A stretch of DNA of 64,000 nucleotides, taken from positions 1 through 64,000 of the forward strand of contig NZ_CANLZC010000005.1 in the NCBI RefSeq assembly GCF_947495455.1. The letters are read 5' to 3'. Source of the DNA: an uncultured Shewanella sp. (lineage in GTDB: Bacteria > Pseudomonadota > Gammaproteobacteria > Enterobacterales > Shewanellaceae). The notes under the pieces were generated by a model. That model saw only the letters and a list, made by a program, of their open reading frames with translations, was not told the DNA's origin and did no database searches. The position numbers and the translations under genes were made by a program. This document shows positions 18,963-28,493 of this stretch, piece by piece. The stretch's first letter is position 1, and every line of letters starts with the position of its first letter.

Positions 18963-19455
18963 GCCCAAGCAAAGCGTATTAAGATTAGCGAGACATTATA
19001 CGCAAATATTAATAAACTCTAAGATAGCGCGCAAAAATATCCACTACCAAAAAACCTTACCCCCCAATATAAACTAAAAACACACACTGCAGTAACCTTT
19101 GACAAACACAATTCAAACCAAAATAAACAAGAGCCACACTTTAAGAACATGATGAAAAAATTATTTAATCAATAAAATAAGAAATGAAACATATGCAAAT
19201 AACAGCCAAACATTATGTTATGTATAAAAAAGGCATTTGATGTTGAATTGCAAAATAAATTAAAAAAAATAGCAGTATTCTAAATGAATACCTTTATGGC
19301 TAACCTTTCATAGAAGAACAAGGTAACATATCTATATTTCCTCAAGTCAGTTAAACCCTTTTGGTTTTTATGCTACCGAATAATCAGTATTATTTAGCGG
19401 GTCATTAAGATGCCAATTAGCCCTTTGACAGCGAAAGATAATCGAGAGTAATTGA
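18963..19455. other. A/T-rich intergenic stretch before the glycosyltransferase gene
   Basis: About 490 bases with no supported gene. It is very A/T-rich (19130-19300 especially) and presumably holds the promoter of the plus-strand glycosyltransferase. A GGTAGCAT on the minus strand near 19370 recalls the core of the ops element but points away from the glycan genes. Nothing else was recognised. Confidence 0.5.
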
Positions 19456-20529
19456 ATGAAAAAAATAGCCATTTTTTGCCCAAACTTACTTGCAAATGGA
19501 ACCAACAAAGTCGCCCTGAGCCAAGCGCAAGTCATACAAGAAGCGGGACATGAAGTTCATCTCTTTATTTTTAATAAAGGCGGAGATTTTAACCCTCCTG
19601 ATAACGTCACCATTCATTATGTCTTTGATGATAAAAAGTGGTCACTTAAAAAGCAGCAAAAAATATTACAACTAAAAGTCAGAGAACAAGAGAAACTAAC
19701 AGGGAAGTTTTCTTTATATTTAAGTAATTCAACAGACTGCGATATTATTGTCAGTGGCTGTGATTTTGACCCTTGTTACTATTTCTGTCACTGCGCATTA
19801 AAACAAGAATTATTAATGGAGCTAAAACGCGGACCCGTCCATTTTTTCAGGCGCTGGAAAAAAGCCAAGGCACTCATTGGCAAAAATATCATTACGGTTT
19901 CTAATGGCATTACCCAAGAACTTGAAAATACAGCTTGGTTAAAACCTAAAAGCGTACAAACAATTTATAATCCTTTTAATATTAAAGAAATTATTGAAAA
20001 GTCTCAAGTCAATATAGCCGACATTCCAAGCGAACCTTATATCATACATATTGGCAGGATCACACGACAAAAGCGCTTAGATATTTTGTTTCAAGCATTC
20101 AAATTAATGCCAAATGCACCTAAACTTGTTCTATTAACGAATCGCCCAAAACGCGCCTTAAAATTAGCAAGTAAATATGGCGTTGCCGATAGGATCATCA
20201 CACCAGGATTTCAAGCAAACCCTTATGCTTGGATTGCTCAAGCACAAATGATGCTACTGAGTTCCGATTTTGAAGGCTTTGGCATGGTCTTAGTAGAAGC
20301 TTTGATCTGCAATACCCCTGTTGTAAGTACTGACTGTCCTCACGGCCCCAATGAGATCCTTACCGGTGAGCTGAGCCATTATTTAGTGCCACCCAGAGAT
20401 CCAGCCAAACTGGCCGAAAAAGCCCTTTATTGCTTAGCGTCTTTACCCAAAGTGGATCAAGCTGACATTATAGAAAAAGTAAAAGGTGACTACATAGCGA
20501 AACAATATCTTTCACTGTGCAAAAAATGA
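19456..20529 (+). CDS. GT4-family glycosyltransferase, LPS/surface glycan
   Basis: The 357-residue GT-B enzyme transfers a sugar from a nucleotide donor to a growing glycan, probably LPS core or O-antigen given the neighbours. The N-terminal NGTNKVALSQAQVIQEAGHEVHLF is the acceptor-side start. YIIHIGRITRQKRLDILFQAF and LLSSDFEGFGMVLVEALICNTPVVSTDCPHG contain the donor-binding and EX7E motifs of family GT4. It is closely related to the minus-strand gene at 21750-22838. It faces the CDP-glycerol-transferase-like gene with a strong terminator between them. Donor and acceptor are unknown. Confidence 0.9.
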   Translation: MKKIAIFCPNLLANGTNKVALSQAQVIQEAGHEVHLFIFNKGGDFNPPDNVTIHYVFDDKKWSLKKQQKILQLKVREQEKLTGKFSLYLSNSTDCDIIVSGCDFDPCYYFCHCALKQELLMELKRGPVHFFRRWKKAKALIGKNIITVSNGITQELENTAWLKPKSVQTIYNPFNIKEIIEKSQVNIADIPSEPYIIHIGRITRQKRLDILFQAFKLMPNAPKLVLLTNRPKRALKLASKYGVADRIITPGFQANPYAWIAQAQMMLLSSDFEGFGMVLVEALICNTPVVSTDCPHGPNEILTGELSHYLVPPRDPAKLAEKALYCLASLPKVDQADIIEKVKGDYIAKQYLSLCKK

Positions 20530-20549
20530 TGCGCAAAAAACCTTAAGTT

Positions 20550-20587
20550 AGGGTATAAAAGGCCATACTTTATGGCCTTTTAACCCT
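20550..20587. terminator. Bidirectional terminator between convergent glycan genes
   Basis: The core AAAAGGCCAT (20557-20566) pairs with ATGGCCTTTT (20572-20581), extended outward by GGGT/ACCC. A-run and T-run flanks make it functional on both strands, ending the plus-strand glycosyltransferase and the minus-strand gene at 20598. Confidence 0.85.
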
Positions 20588-20597
20588 AGACAGTTAA

Positions 20598-21662
20598 TCA
20601 TATTTTCCAATAATTTAACTTTTTTCTCATCTTAAAATGGCGAATTAAATTTAAAGGTTTAGCTTTTAGATCCCCTATACCCTGCCGAATCAATTCATCC
20701 GCGGCATCTAATACCCTTTGGCTAGATAAACCATCTGTTTGTGGATGAATATGAGCACAATAAGCCGTAATCTTACGCATCACTTCATCTGGTCGAGACA
20801 AAGCATACTCCAATGCTTCTTCGATATCCTCTGTATCATTAATGTGTATGAGATGATCACTTTGCGTATGATTATTGAACGCAACAACAGGTTTACCTTG
20901 TAATAAAAACATAATCAACACAGATGACGTATCGCAGAGCATGACATCAGCCACCTCTAATAAAGGCAACACGTTATCCGTTTCAATAAAGCGTAAATTA
21001 TCACTTTGAATTGACTGATATTGAGTAACAATCTCTTTGCTCATTTTAGGGTGAAATTGCACTAACCAGCGATAATTACCCTGCAAAGCAAGCGTCTTAA
21101 TTTTTTCAAATATCACAGGCGCACAAGACAACCTTCTAGAAAAAGTAGAACACAGTAAAATGGTGGGGCGTGTATCGGCTTTATCTCGATAGGGATTATT
21201 CTCTTGGCGCTTAAACATTGGATCTAAAGCGGGCCATCCCGTTTCAGTGACTTTAAACGTACCAAACTTTTGTGCCAAATGAAGAAAAGGTAAAGTCGTA
21301 GCAGGCCCTTGAGTACAATATAAATCAAAACAAGAACGAATTTCAAAATGATCTTCCCGTCCATGACGGTTCATCTTACCCGCATTAAATCCATGAAAAA
21401 CACCGACTTTAATACCAGGTAAAAAACTGGGTACGACATTGCCAGGCACAAAAACCGCATCGGGTTGCCAATGTTTCACTTCATCAATAGTCATTAGCCT
21501 ATGCTCTTTCGCCGTTAAAAAAGCAGCATCGACTTCATTCCCCTCTAAGAACCAACATACCTCATCACCTCGTTTGAGAATAACATCTTGTAATGGTCTC
21601 AAAATAGCATATGAATAGTTCTGTGCTATGTAGAACAAATACCGCTTTTTACTTCGTTCCAA
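20598..21662 (-). CDS. CDP-glycerol glycerophosphotransferase-like protein, copy 1
   Basis: The 354-residue protein resembles the glyphos_transf family, which transfers polyol phosphate from a CDP-alcohol to a glycan. FVPGNVVP, GVFHGFNAGK, LYCTQGPATTLPF, WLVQFHPKM and VADVMLCDTSSVLIMFLLQGKPVVAFNN fit the GT-B-like fold with the conserved HP and DTSS motifs. It is a paralogue of 25809-26873, with about seven in ten residues shared by eye. No CDP-glycerol synthesis genes are present nearby, so the donor is uncertain. No transmembrane segment is present; it likely acts at the inner leaflet. Confidence 0.75.
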   Translation of the reverse strand: MERSKKRYLFYIAQNYSYAILRPLQDVILKRGDEVCWFLEGNEVDAAFLTAKEHRLMTIDEVKHWQPDAVFVPGNVVPSFLPGIKVGVFHGFNAGKMNRHGREDHFEIRSCFDLYCTQGPATTLPFLHLAQKFGTFKVTETGWPALDPMFKRQENNPYRDKADTRPTILLCSTFSRRLSCAPVIFEKIKTLALQGNYRWLVQFHPKMSKEIVTQYQSIQSDNLRFIETDNVLPLLEVADVMLCDTSSVLIMFLLQGKPVVAFNNHTQSDHLIHINDTEDIEEALEYALSRPDEVMRKITAYCAHIHPQTDGLSSQRVLDAADELIRQGIGDLKAKPLNLIRHFKMRKKLNYWKI

Positions 21663-21749
21663 AACAACCCCTTCACACTTTTCGGTTCTCTTACTTATTC
21701 ACAAATCAGCCTTTAACACTCCATTGTTTTCAGCACTTTATTTATACGT

Positions 21750-22838
21750 TCAATCACATAATTCAAGATATTGCTTTGCAATCTCATTAGCCTTCACTCT
21801 AGACAAAATCTCAATATTATTCATATCTGGCGGAGACACTATCACTTCATCAAATTTTTGTGCTAATAAACTCGGCTCTCTGCGTGGAACTAAAAAATGT
21901 GACAACGCTCCAGTGAGAATTTCTTTGGGTCCATGAGGACAATCAGTACTCACAACAGGAGTATTGCAGATCAAAGCTTCCACTAGGACCATACCAAAAC
22001 CTTCAAAATCAGAACTTAATACCAATGCCTTAGCATTTTTGATCCAAGGAAAAGGATTAATTTCAAACCCTTTAATGATCACCCTATTCTCGACATTAAA
22101 CTCACGGGCCAGCGCCTTGGCTTTATCAGGCTTATGACAAAATAACACCACCTTAATCGGTTGTTGCATCTTGGCAATCGCTGCAAATAACACATCATGC
22201 CTCTTTTGCTTCACAAACCGACCAATATGGATCAGATAATCTTCTTTTGGTAATTCACTGGGCTCGGCTTGAGCGAGTGTTTGAATAGCTTCAAACTCAA
22301 AAGGATTATAAATCGTTTGTAAAGAAGCGGGATGTAAGCGCTTTTTGGTGATAATTTCCTGCGCAATGCCTTTAGATACAGCCACTAATCGCTGGCCATT
22401 TAACGCTTTTTTAGCCCTCAACTTCTTAAAATAGGCTAATGGTCCCATTCTCGCATGGCGTCGAAGCTCTTCTTCGACAGAAGCATGAACAACGACACAT
22501 AGCGAGCGAACTTTTGCATGCACCATAAGGTAATTCGTTAAATCTAAGTTAGATATAAATAAATCAAAATCACCCACATTTGATTCAATATTATCAATAC
22601 ACGCTTTCAAATGCCTAACAGCACTTCCTAAGCGTAAGCGACGCAATAATTTAGCGTGGTTACCGACAAAACAAGTATGGACTTTGATAGACTCAGGCAC
22701 GATAAAGTCAGCATTATCCTTCATGACTAAAAAATGCACTTCATGCCCAATAGCAACAAATTCTTGAGCTAACGTCAACATAACTCTTTCTGCGCCACCG
22801 CCAGCTAAATGATCAATGGCTATCGCAATACGTTTCAT
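21750..22838 (-). CDS. GT4-family glycosyltransferase, paralogue of the 19456 gene
   Basis: The 362-residue GT-B glycosyltransferase begins MKRIAIAIDHLAGGGAERVMLTLAQEF, a classic acceptor-side GGAERV motif. YLIHIGRFVKQKRHDVLFAAI and VLSSDFEGFGMVLVEALICNTPVVSTDCPHGPKEILTG carry the donor-site EX7E region. That last segment is nearly identical in protein and DNA to the gene on the opposite strand about 2 kb away. Its start overlaps the end of the 22835 gene by four bases, so both are in one operon. Sugar specificity is unknown. Confidence 0.9.
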   Translation of the reverse strand: MKRIAIAIDHLAGGGAERVMLTLAQEFVAIGHEVHFLVMKDNADFIVPESIKVHTCFVGNHAKLLRRLRLGSAVRHLKACIDNIESNVGDFDLFISNLDLTNYLMVHAKVRSLCVVVHASVEEELRRHARMGPLAYFKKLRAKKALNGQRLVAVSKGIAQEIITKKRLHPASLQTIYNPFEFEAIQTLAQAEPSELPKEDYLIHIGRFVKQKRHDVLFAAIAKMQQPIKVVLFCHKPDKAKALAREFNVENRVIIKGFEINPFPWIKNAKALVLSSDFEGFGMVLVEALICNTPVVSTDCPHGPKEILTGALSHFLVPRREPSLLAQKFDEVIVSPPDMNNIEILSRVKANEIAKQYLELCD

Positions 22839-23917
22839 ATCGTCCCCAACTTTTCACTCAATAAACGGTCTATTTCTTTCAAACCAATATCAAGTCCATT
22901 CACACATTCACATAATGACAATGATTGATGCTGTTCGTTCAATTTGTCGACTTTAATTAACCTTATCATTCCATCGACAATGCTTTGAGCATGGCATTCA
23001 CTCACAACGGCTAAATCATGATCTTGACACACATTCAATCGATAATGCTGATCTTTAGACACTGCTACTGTCAATACGGGTTTTTTTAACGCAATGGCTT
23101 GTAATAACGTATCTCCACCACTTAATACAGCTGCTTTTGCCGCATTTAACAGGTTGATAAAGTCAACATGACGCATACTCTTAATGGCAATAACACCTTC
23201 ATAACAAGGTAAACCTTTGGGATAATTATCACCAAAAACCATTAAGCAAGGTAACTGAGTTTGTTCATGAATACGTTTGGCAGCCAAAGCCAGCTCATCT
23301 GCTGCTAGCCCTTTTTTAAGCCTATGCCCACCCGAACCGGCATTGAAGATCAGATACTCCCCCTCAATTAATTGATATTTATTTAATAATTTACTTTGTT
23401 TCGATTCATTTGGATTAACGAAAATCGGCCCAGTAATAATCGGCTCCATTCGGTTAATCAACTTCAGCTTCAATTTATCAAACCAATTAATAGGACTTAT
23501 CATAAAGTTTGGCTGAACAACCCAATGGCTATCTGTCATTATTGCTCGACGAATTTTCATACCTCTGCTGCGTTTACGCTTATGCTGACTCAAAAAAATG
23601 ACTTTCGCACCTAATTGCTGGGCATGCTCTAATTGAGCTCGCCTTCCCGATGCATCAAATAACACTACATCCGGTAAGAAATCAGACATCAATAAGTTAA
23701 CATCTTTGACACGTTTAGTCGGTGTTTCATCAATCAATTTAACGGGATGATGGCAAGTGCTGGCATAAGGAGCATGTCGGCTCAAAATGAAACAAATTTG
23801 GGCATCGGGTCTACGCCTTTTGACTTCATCAGCAATAATTAAAGAACGCATATACTCCCCCATTCCCTCAGCAGAAGAAACAGGTATAAACAATAGCTTA
23901 GGAGCTGAAATATTCAT
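22835..23917 (-). CDS. Probable GT-B glycosyltransferase of the glycan cluster
   Basis: The 360-residue protein has a Rossmann-like N-terminal half (LLFIPVSSAEGMGEYMRSLIIADEVKRRRPDAQICF) and a C-terminal half with FNAGSGGHRLKKGL and LLNAAKAAVLSGGDTLLQAIALKKPVLTVAV. The latter resembles the GT28/MurG-type donor site (GG..T..E....P). Exact family is not certain; PseG/MurG-like is the best description. It overlaps the GT4 gene downstream by four bases and follows the heptosyltransferase by about 45 bases, so it belongs to the same operon. Confidence 0.7.
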   Translation of the reverse strand: MNISAPKLLFIPVSSAEGMGEYMRSLIIADEVKRRRPDAQICFILSRHAPYASTCHHPVKLIDETPTKRVKDVNLLMSDFLPDVVLFDASGRRAQLEHAQQLGAKVIFLSQHKRKRSRGMKIRRAIMTDSHWVVQPNFMISPINWFDKLKLKLINRMEPIITGPIFVNPNESKQSKLLNKYQLIEGEYLIFNAGSGGHRLKKGLAADELALAAKRIHEQTQLPCLMVFGDNYPKGLPCYEGVIAIKSMRHVDFINLLNAAKAAVLSGGDTLLQAIALKKPVLTVAVSKDQHYRLNVCQDHDLAVVSECHAQSIVDGMIRLIKVDKLNEQHQSLSLCECVNGLDIGLKEIDRLLSEKLGTI

Positions 23918-23962
23918 GATAGAACTCTTAATCCTTGAGTAAAATAAAAGGGGGAAAATCCG

Positions 23963-25003
23963 TCATAGAGCCAAATCACCAATTAATCGATCCATTGTAT
24001 CTTTTACTTCCGCTACGGAGATCATCTCCATTAAATTTTCACCTTTAGCACGCGTTCCCCATATATTAGGATCTAATTGTTGCATATTTATCGCTTTATC
24101 ATAAGCACTAATCACATAATTAAGATAAAGGTATGGCCCAGTTCGCTTAGGGTTTGAGTGAGCATATAAACCAATCACTGGCGTACCTTGTGTCACCGCC
24201 ATGTGGGCAGGTCCAGTATCAGGTGCTAATACCAATGTCGCCTCATTTAATAAGCTTAATAACTGTGTCAGTGATGTTTGTCCCACAAAATTATCAACAC
24301 TCACCTTAGCTAAAAATTCAATCTCTTGAGCCAGATTTTTTTCCAAAAGTGATGGCCCACCACAAATACACACTTTAAATCCTTGGCTCACAGCATAATC
24401 TGCAATGGCAGCATAACGATCCGCCAACCAATTTCTCTCAGCTTTACTTGCCGCAGGACAGATCACCAAGACTTTATCTTTCCCTATTCGCTCTTTAGCA
24501 AATGCTCTATCCTGATTAGGAATGGGTATATTCCATGATGGATTAAGACTATTCACACCAATCGCCTTAGCAAAACCCATAAACCCCTCTAAGACATGAG
24601 GTGTTTTTTGTGCCTCAATGCGACGATTCGTCACCAACCATTGACCTTCTTTAGCCCGCTTACGATCAAAGCCTAATCTGATCTTTGCCGAAATCGCTAA
24701 CGAGGCTAAAGTGGCTCTCAAAGCCACTTGCATATGAAGCAGTACATCAAATTTTCGATGTTTTAACTGTGAGCGCAATTGAAAGTAACTACGCCACCCT
24801 TGAGATTTATCAAAAATAATAAACTCAACCTGAGGTAAATCGCGTAATAGTTGATATTCGACTTTGCCAATGACCCAAGTAATCGATAACTGAGGGTATC
24901 GTCTCTGAATAGCTTGCACCATAGCCACGGCATGGCAGACGTCACCGATAGCCGATAAACGTAGCAAACATAAAGATTCTGCCTTATCTAAATTTAAACT
25001 CAT
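23963..25003 (-). CDS. LPS heptosyltransferase, GT9 family
   Basis: GT9 enzymes add L-glycero-D-manno-heptose from ADP-heptose to the Kdo or first heptose of LPS inner core at the cytoplasmic face. The N-terminus SLCLLRLSAIGDVCHAVAMVQAIQRRYP is typical. The C-terminal LLNEATLVLAPDTGPAHMAVTQGTPVIGLYAHSNPKRTGPY holds the DTGPAH donor-binding motif. The length is 346 residues. Whether it is a WaaC or WaaF type cannot be settled from sequence. It is first in the minus-strand operon 25003-21750 and divergent from the Kdo kinase. Confidence 0.93.
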   Translation of the reverse strand: MSLNLDKAESLCLLRLSAIGDVCHAVAMVQAIQRRYPQLSITWVIGKVEYQLLRDLPQVEFIIFDKSQGWRSYFQLRSQLKHRKFDVLLHMQVALRATLASLAISAKIRLGFDRKRAKEGQWLVTNRRIEAQKTPHVLEGFMGFAKAIGVNSLNPSWNIPIPNQDRAFAKERIGKDKVLVICPAASKAERNWLADRYAAIADYAVSQGFKVCICGGPSLLEKNLAQEIEFLAKVSVDNFVGQTSLTQLLSLLNEATLVLAPDTGPAHMAVTQGTPVIGLYAHSNPKRTGPYLYLNYVISAYDKAINMQQLDPNIWGTRAKGENLMEMISVAEVKDTMDRLIGDLAL

Positions 25004-25087
25004 AAAATTCGCAGGTTATTTAACGCAATGTGGCGATCTTAATGTAGAATGCTCTCAGGTACCACGCTTTCGCTAATAATTATTCTT

Positions 25088-25801
25088 ATGCAATTAATAA
25101 AAACCGATATTGGCTACATTGCTTTTCATGACGAGCTGTTAGAAAGCCCGTCTCACACTTGGTTTAACGTGGCATTTTGGCGAGAAAAACAAGCCATAAC
25201 AGGCTCATCTCAAGGTCGATATACAACTTGGTTTATTCAATATTCAAATGAAGATTGGGTGCTCAGGCATTATTATCGTGGCGGACTCATAGAAAAAATA
25301 TCTCATGATAAATACCTTTTTTGCGGTCTTCAAAAAACTCGTCCCATTGCCGAATTTCAATTACTCAATACCCTTTACAATGAAGGGTTTGCCGTACCTA
25401 AACCCATCGCAGCCAATATCACTCGAAGCGGCCCATTTTATAGAGGCGATCTCATTATAGAGCGTATTCAGAACGCAAAAGACCTTCTAGCAAGACTGGA
25501 ATCCAGTCCCATGACAGCACAAGAGTGGTTCACCCTAGGAAGCTGTATCGCTCAATTTCATAAACGAGGTGTTTTTCATGCCGACCTCAATGCAAAAAAT
25601 ATCCTACTTGCCAACGACAAATTCTATCTTATTGATTTTGATAGAGGAGCAATAAGAAAAGCCAACCCTCGTTGGAAACAAGCCAATCTTAAGCGTTTAC
25701 TGCGCTCCTTTAATAAAGAAAAAGGCAAGTCTCCCACATTGGCATTCACACTCGATAATTGGCAACAGCTATTACAGGGCTATCAGTCTATCAAGCAATA
25801 A
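25088..25801 (+). CDS. kdkA: 3-deoxy-D-manno-octulosonic acid kinase (KdkA)
   Basis: KdkA phosphorylates the Kdo residue of inner-core LPS, stabilising the outer leaflet in bacteria with a single Kdo. The 237-residue product has a protein-kinase-like fold: FHKRGVFHADLNAKNILLANDKFYLIDFDRG contains the catalytic HADLNxxN and the metal-binding DFD. The start MQLIKTDIGYIAFHDELL is preferred over the upstream in-frame codon at 25049, which would add non-family residues. It lies between heptosyltransferase and waaA, fitting its role in inner-core assembly. Confidence 0.92.
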   Translation: MQLIKTDIGYIAFHDELLESPSHTWFNVAFWREKQAITGSSQGRYTTWFIQYSNEDWVLRHYYRGGLIEKISHDKYLFCGLQKTRPIAEFQLLNTLYNEGFAVPKPIAANITRSGPFYRGDLIIERIQNAKDLLARLESSPMTAQEWFTLGSCIAQFHKRGVFHADLNAKNILLANDKFYLIDFDRGAIRKANPRWKQANLKRLLRSFNKEKGKSPTLAFTLDNWQQLLQGYQSIKQ

Positions 25802-25808
25802 CATTTTA

Positions 25809-26873
25809 TTAGATCTTCCAATACCTAAGCTTTTTTCGCATTTTTAAATGACGAATAAAATTAAGTGGTTTGGGCTTTAAATCCCCCACCCCTTTAGCGA
25901 TTAAGTCATCAGCAGCCTTTAATACTCTCTGACTTGATAATCCATCTCTATTTGGGTGGATTTGATCATTATAAGCCTCAATTTTATTCATCAACTCCGC
26001 TGGATAAGATAAAGCATATTCAATCGCTTGCTCTATCTTTTCCTCATCATTCACATGCACAAGGTGCTCACTTCCTGTTTTATTATTAAAAGCAACAACA
26101 GGCTTACCTTGTAATAAAAACATAATCAATATTGATGAAGTATCGCACAACATCACATCAGCCGCTTGAAGCACAGGTAAAACATTATCCGTTTCAATAA
26201 AACGTAAATGTTCATTTTCTATAGACTTATACTGCGCCACAATCTTCGCATCCATTTTAGGATGAAATTGAACCAGCCACCGATATTTACCTTGCATCGA
26301 CAATGCCTTTATCCGTTCAAAAATCATGGGCGCACAAGATAATCGCCTTGAAAAAGTGGAACAAAACAAAACCGTTGGGCGAGTATCATTATCATCCTTA
26401 TAAGGATTCTTTCCTGAAGAGACAAACATAGGATCAAGGGTTGGCCATCCCGTTTCAACAACGTGAAACGTCTTAAACTTTTTTGATAAAGCGATAAAAG
26501 GTAGAGTCGTTGCAGGCCCTTGAGTACAATATAAATCAAAACACGATCGTATTCTAAAATGGGATATTTGCCCATTATGATTCACTTTTCCCGCATTAAA
26601 ACCATGAAACACACCAATTTTTACACCTGGAATAAATCGAGGAACCACATTTCCAGGCACAAAAACCGCATCAGGTTGCCACTGCCGAATCTCATCAATT
26701 GTCTTTAAATGCTGTTCTGTTGCAGTTAAAAACAAAGGGCTCACCTCATCCCCTTCTAAAAACCAAGAGACTGCATCCCCACGCTTTACAATAATTTCTT
26801 GCAATGGCCTCAAAATAGCATATGAATAATTCTGTGCTATATAAAATAGATAGCGATTCTGTCTTTGCTCCAA
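25809..26873 (-). CDS. CDP-glycerol glycerophosphotransferase-like protein, copy 2
   Basis: The 354-residue paralogue of 20598-21662 has the same length and the same motifs: FVPGNVVPRF, GVFHGFNAGK, LYCTQGPATTLPF, WLVQFHPKMDAK and ADVMLCDTSSILIMFLLQGKPVVAFNN. The two differ mainly in the variable segment around residues 145-165. Its stop is only eight bases from the kdkA stop (convergent). Between it and waaA upstream are about 90 bases. It probably modifies LPS or another surface glycan with a phosphorylated polyol; the substrate is not shown. Confidence 0.75.
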   Translation of the reverse strand: MEQRQNRYLFYIAQNYSYAILRPLQEIIVKRGDAVSWFLEGDEVSPLFLTATEQHLKTIDEIRQWQPDAVFVPGNVVPRFIPGVKIGVFHGFNAGKVNHNGQISHFRIRSCFDLYCTQGPATTLPFIALSKKFKTFHVVETGWPTLDPMFVSSGKNPYKDDNDTRPTVLFCSTFSRRLSCAPMIFERIKALSMQGKYRWLVQFHPKMDAKIVAQYKSIENEHLRFIETDNVLPVLQAADVMLCDTSSILIMFLLQGKPVVAFNNKTGSEHLVHVNDEEKIEQAIEYALSYPAELMNKIEAYNDQIHPNRDGLSSQRVLKAADDLIAKGVGDLKPKPLNFIRHLKMRKKLRYWKI

Positions 26874-26964
26874 ACTCCCTCCTAGAATCCACGCTTCATC
26901 ATACTTAATACCAATGATGACTGATGCTTCCCATTAAATCACTTCACCACATCATTCCTAGATC

Positions 26965-28236
26965 TCAACTAGGCGGCGCCATGAGTGGCTCAATCAAACG
27001 CATATGATTAACGAGTGAACCTCTATTACTCTCCACCACACTCAATGCCGCAATACTGGCTTGACGATAAGCCTCCTTATCTTTCAAATACACAATAAGT
27101 GCTCTCGATAAAGTCTCAGCAGAATCAATAAACCTTAATCCGCCAGCTTCACTAAGTAAATCAGCAATTTCAGCGAAGTCCCAATAATAAGGGCCTAATA
27201 ATACTGGCAGCCCCAAAGCCGCAGGCTCCAAAGGATTATGTCCACCATTCTCAATCAATGTCCCACCAACAAAGGCTTGATCAGCTGCACCATAAAATAA
27301 GATAAGCTCTCCCATAGTATCACCCAATAACACTTGTACATCGATATCAACTTCAATCTTATCACTACGGCGAACACTCAATAATTGATGCGCCGTTATT
27401 GCGGCGGCGGCGGCATTAAATTGCTCCGGATGTCTAGGTACCATAATGAGCAATGCATTTGGCTGAACAGCTAATAATTGTTTATGCGCAGTTAAAATAT
27501 CATCAAACTCACCAGGATGCACACTTCCTGCAACCCAAATGAAACGTTCTTGTAACTTTAAAGTCGCTCTCAATTTGGTCGCTGCATTCAGTTTTACTGT
27601 GTCTATACTTAAATCAAATTTTAAACTGCCACAAGAAAAAATTTTTTCAGAATCAACCCCTAACGAAGAAAATCTCTGACTAATTGATGGCGATTGTGTG
27701 GCAATCAAATCCAATTTATTGAGCATAGGTAAAGCTAAATGAATATATTTTTGATATTGCCTCATGGATTTGTCAGATAACCTTCCATTCACTAGCATGA
27801 GTTTTGTTCCCATGTTCGCAGCAAAATGAATAAGATTTGGCCACAATTCAGTTTCCATAATAATGAGGTATTTAGGCCTAATTTTTTTTAAAAATAAAGC
27901 AATACAAAGAGAGAAATCAAAGGGTAAATAGCAATGTTGAACGCTACCTCCTAACCCTTTTACGACCTCAGCCGATCCCGTTGGACTTGTCGTCGTCACG
28001 GTAATACTCAGCTCTGGATAGGTGGATTGTATTGCTCTAATCAAAGGCAATGCTGCAAGTGTTTCTCCCATAGAAACACTATGAATTAATATCTCTGTTT
28101 GTGAAAGTCGTTTAAACCCAAAGCGCTCAAGCCAACGTTGACGGTAATCTTCACTTTTAACGGAGCGAAATAACAAATACAACACTACCAAGGGAGAAAG
28201 GCAATATAAAAGTACGGAATACAAAAAGCGAGCCAT
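26965..28236 (-). CDS. waaA: 3-deoxy-D-manno-octulosonic acid transferase (WaaA/KdtA)
   Basis: WaaA attaches Kdo from CMP-Kdo to lipid IVA, the first core-sugar step. The N-terminal membrane anchor MARFLYSVLLYCLSPLVVLYLLF is followed by the GT30 domain: VSMGETLAALPLIRAIQ, LIIMETELWPNLIHFA, GSVHPGE, MVPRHPEQF and GGTLIENGGHNPLEPAALGLPVLLGP, all standard. From this ATG it has 423 residues; a GTG four codons upstream is also possible. Together with KdkA, which phosphorylates a single Kdo, a mono-Kdo core is likely, an inference. Confidence 0.95.
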   Translation of the reverse strand: MARFLYSVLLYCLSPLVVLYLLFRSVKSEDYRQRWLERFGFKRLSQTEILIHSVSMGETLAALPLIRAIQSTYPELSITVTTTSPTGSAEVVKGLGGSVQHCYLPFDFSLCIALFLKKIRPKYLIIMETELWPNLIHFAANMGTKLMLVNGRLSDKSMRQYQKYIHLALPMLNKLDLIATQSPSISQRFSSLGVDSEKIFSCGSLKFDLSIDTVKLNAATKLRATLKLQERFIWVAGSVHPGEFDDILTAHKQLLAVQPNALLIMVPRHPEQFNAAAAAITAHQLLSVRRSDKIEVDIDVQVLLGDTMGELILFYGAADQAFVGGTLIENGGHNPLEPAALGLPVLLGPYYWDFAEIADLLSEAGGLRFIDSAETLSRALIVYLKDKEAYRQASIAALSVVESNRGSLVNHMRLIEPLMAPPS

Positions 28237-28493
28237 AAAATAAATCACTCAAAAAATGAAAGGAGCCAATATGCTCTTAAATAGTAACATAGTCACATAA
28301 TATAAAATAAGTACAGTATTGAAATATTACAGACATAAGAATAACAAGCTGATATATAAAATAATTTATTTAAATACATTCAGTTAACCTTTATCCATTG
28401 ATATACCTCAAGACACAAAAGCAAAAAACGTCTATTATTTAATCATCATTACATGCAAAAGATTAAAATATTACTCTAAATATTGGAGTGACG

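Noticed and set aside
19362..19380. GGTAGCAT on the minus strand, similar to the ops/JUMPstart core
   Set aside because: It points toward the DUF2986 gene and not into the glycan genes, and the rest of the JUMPstart sequence is missing.
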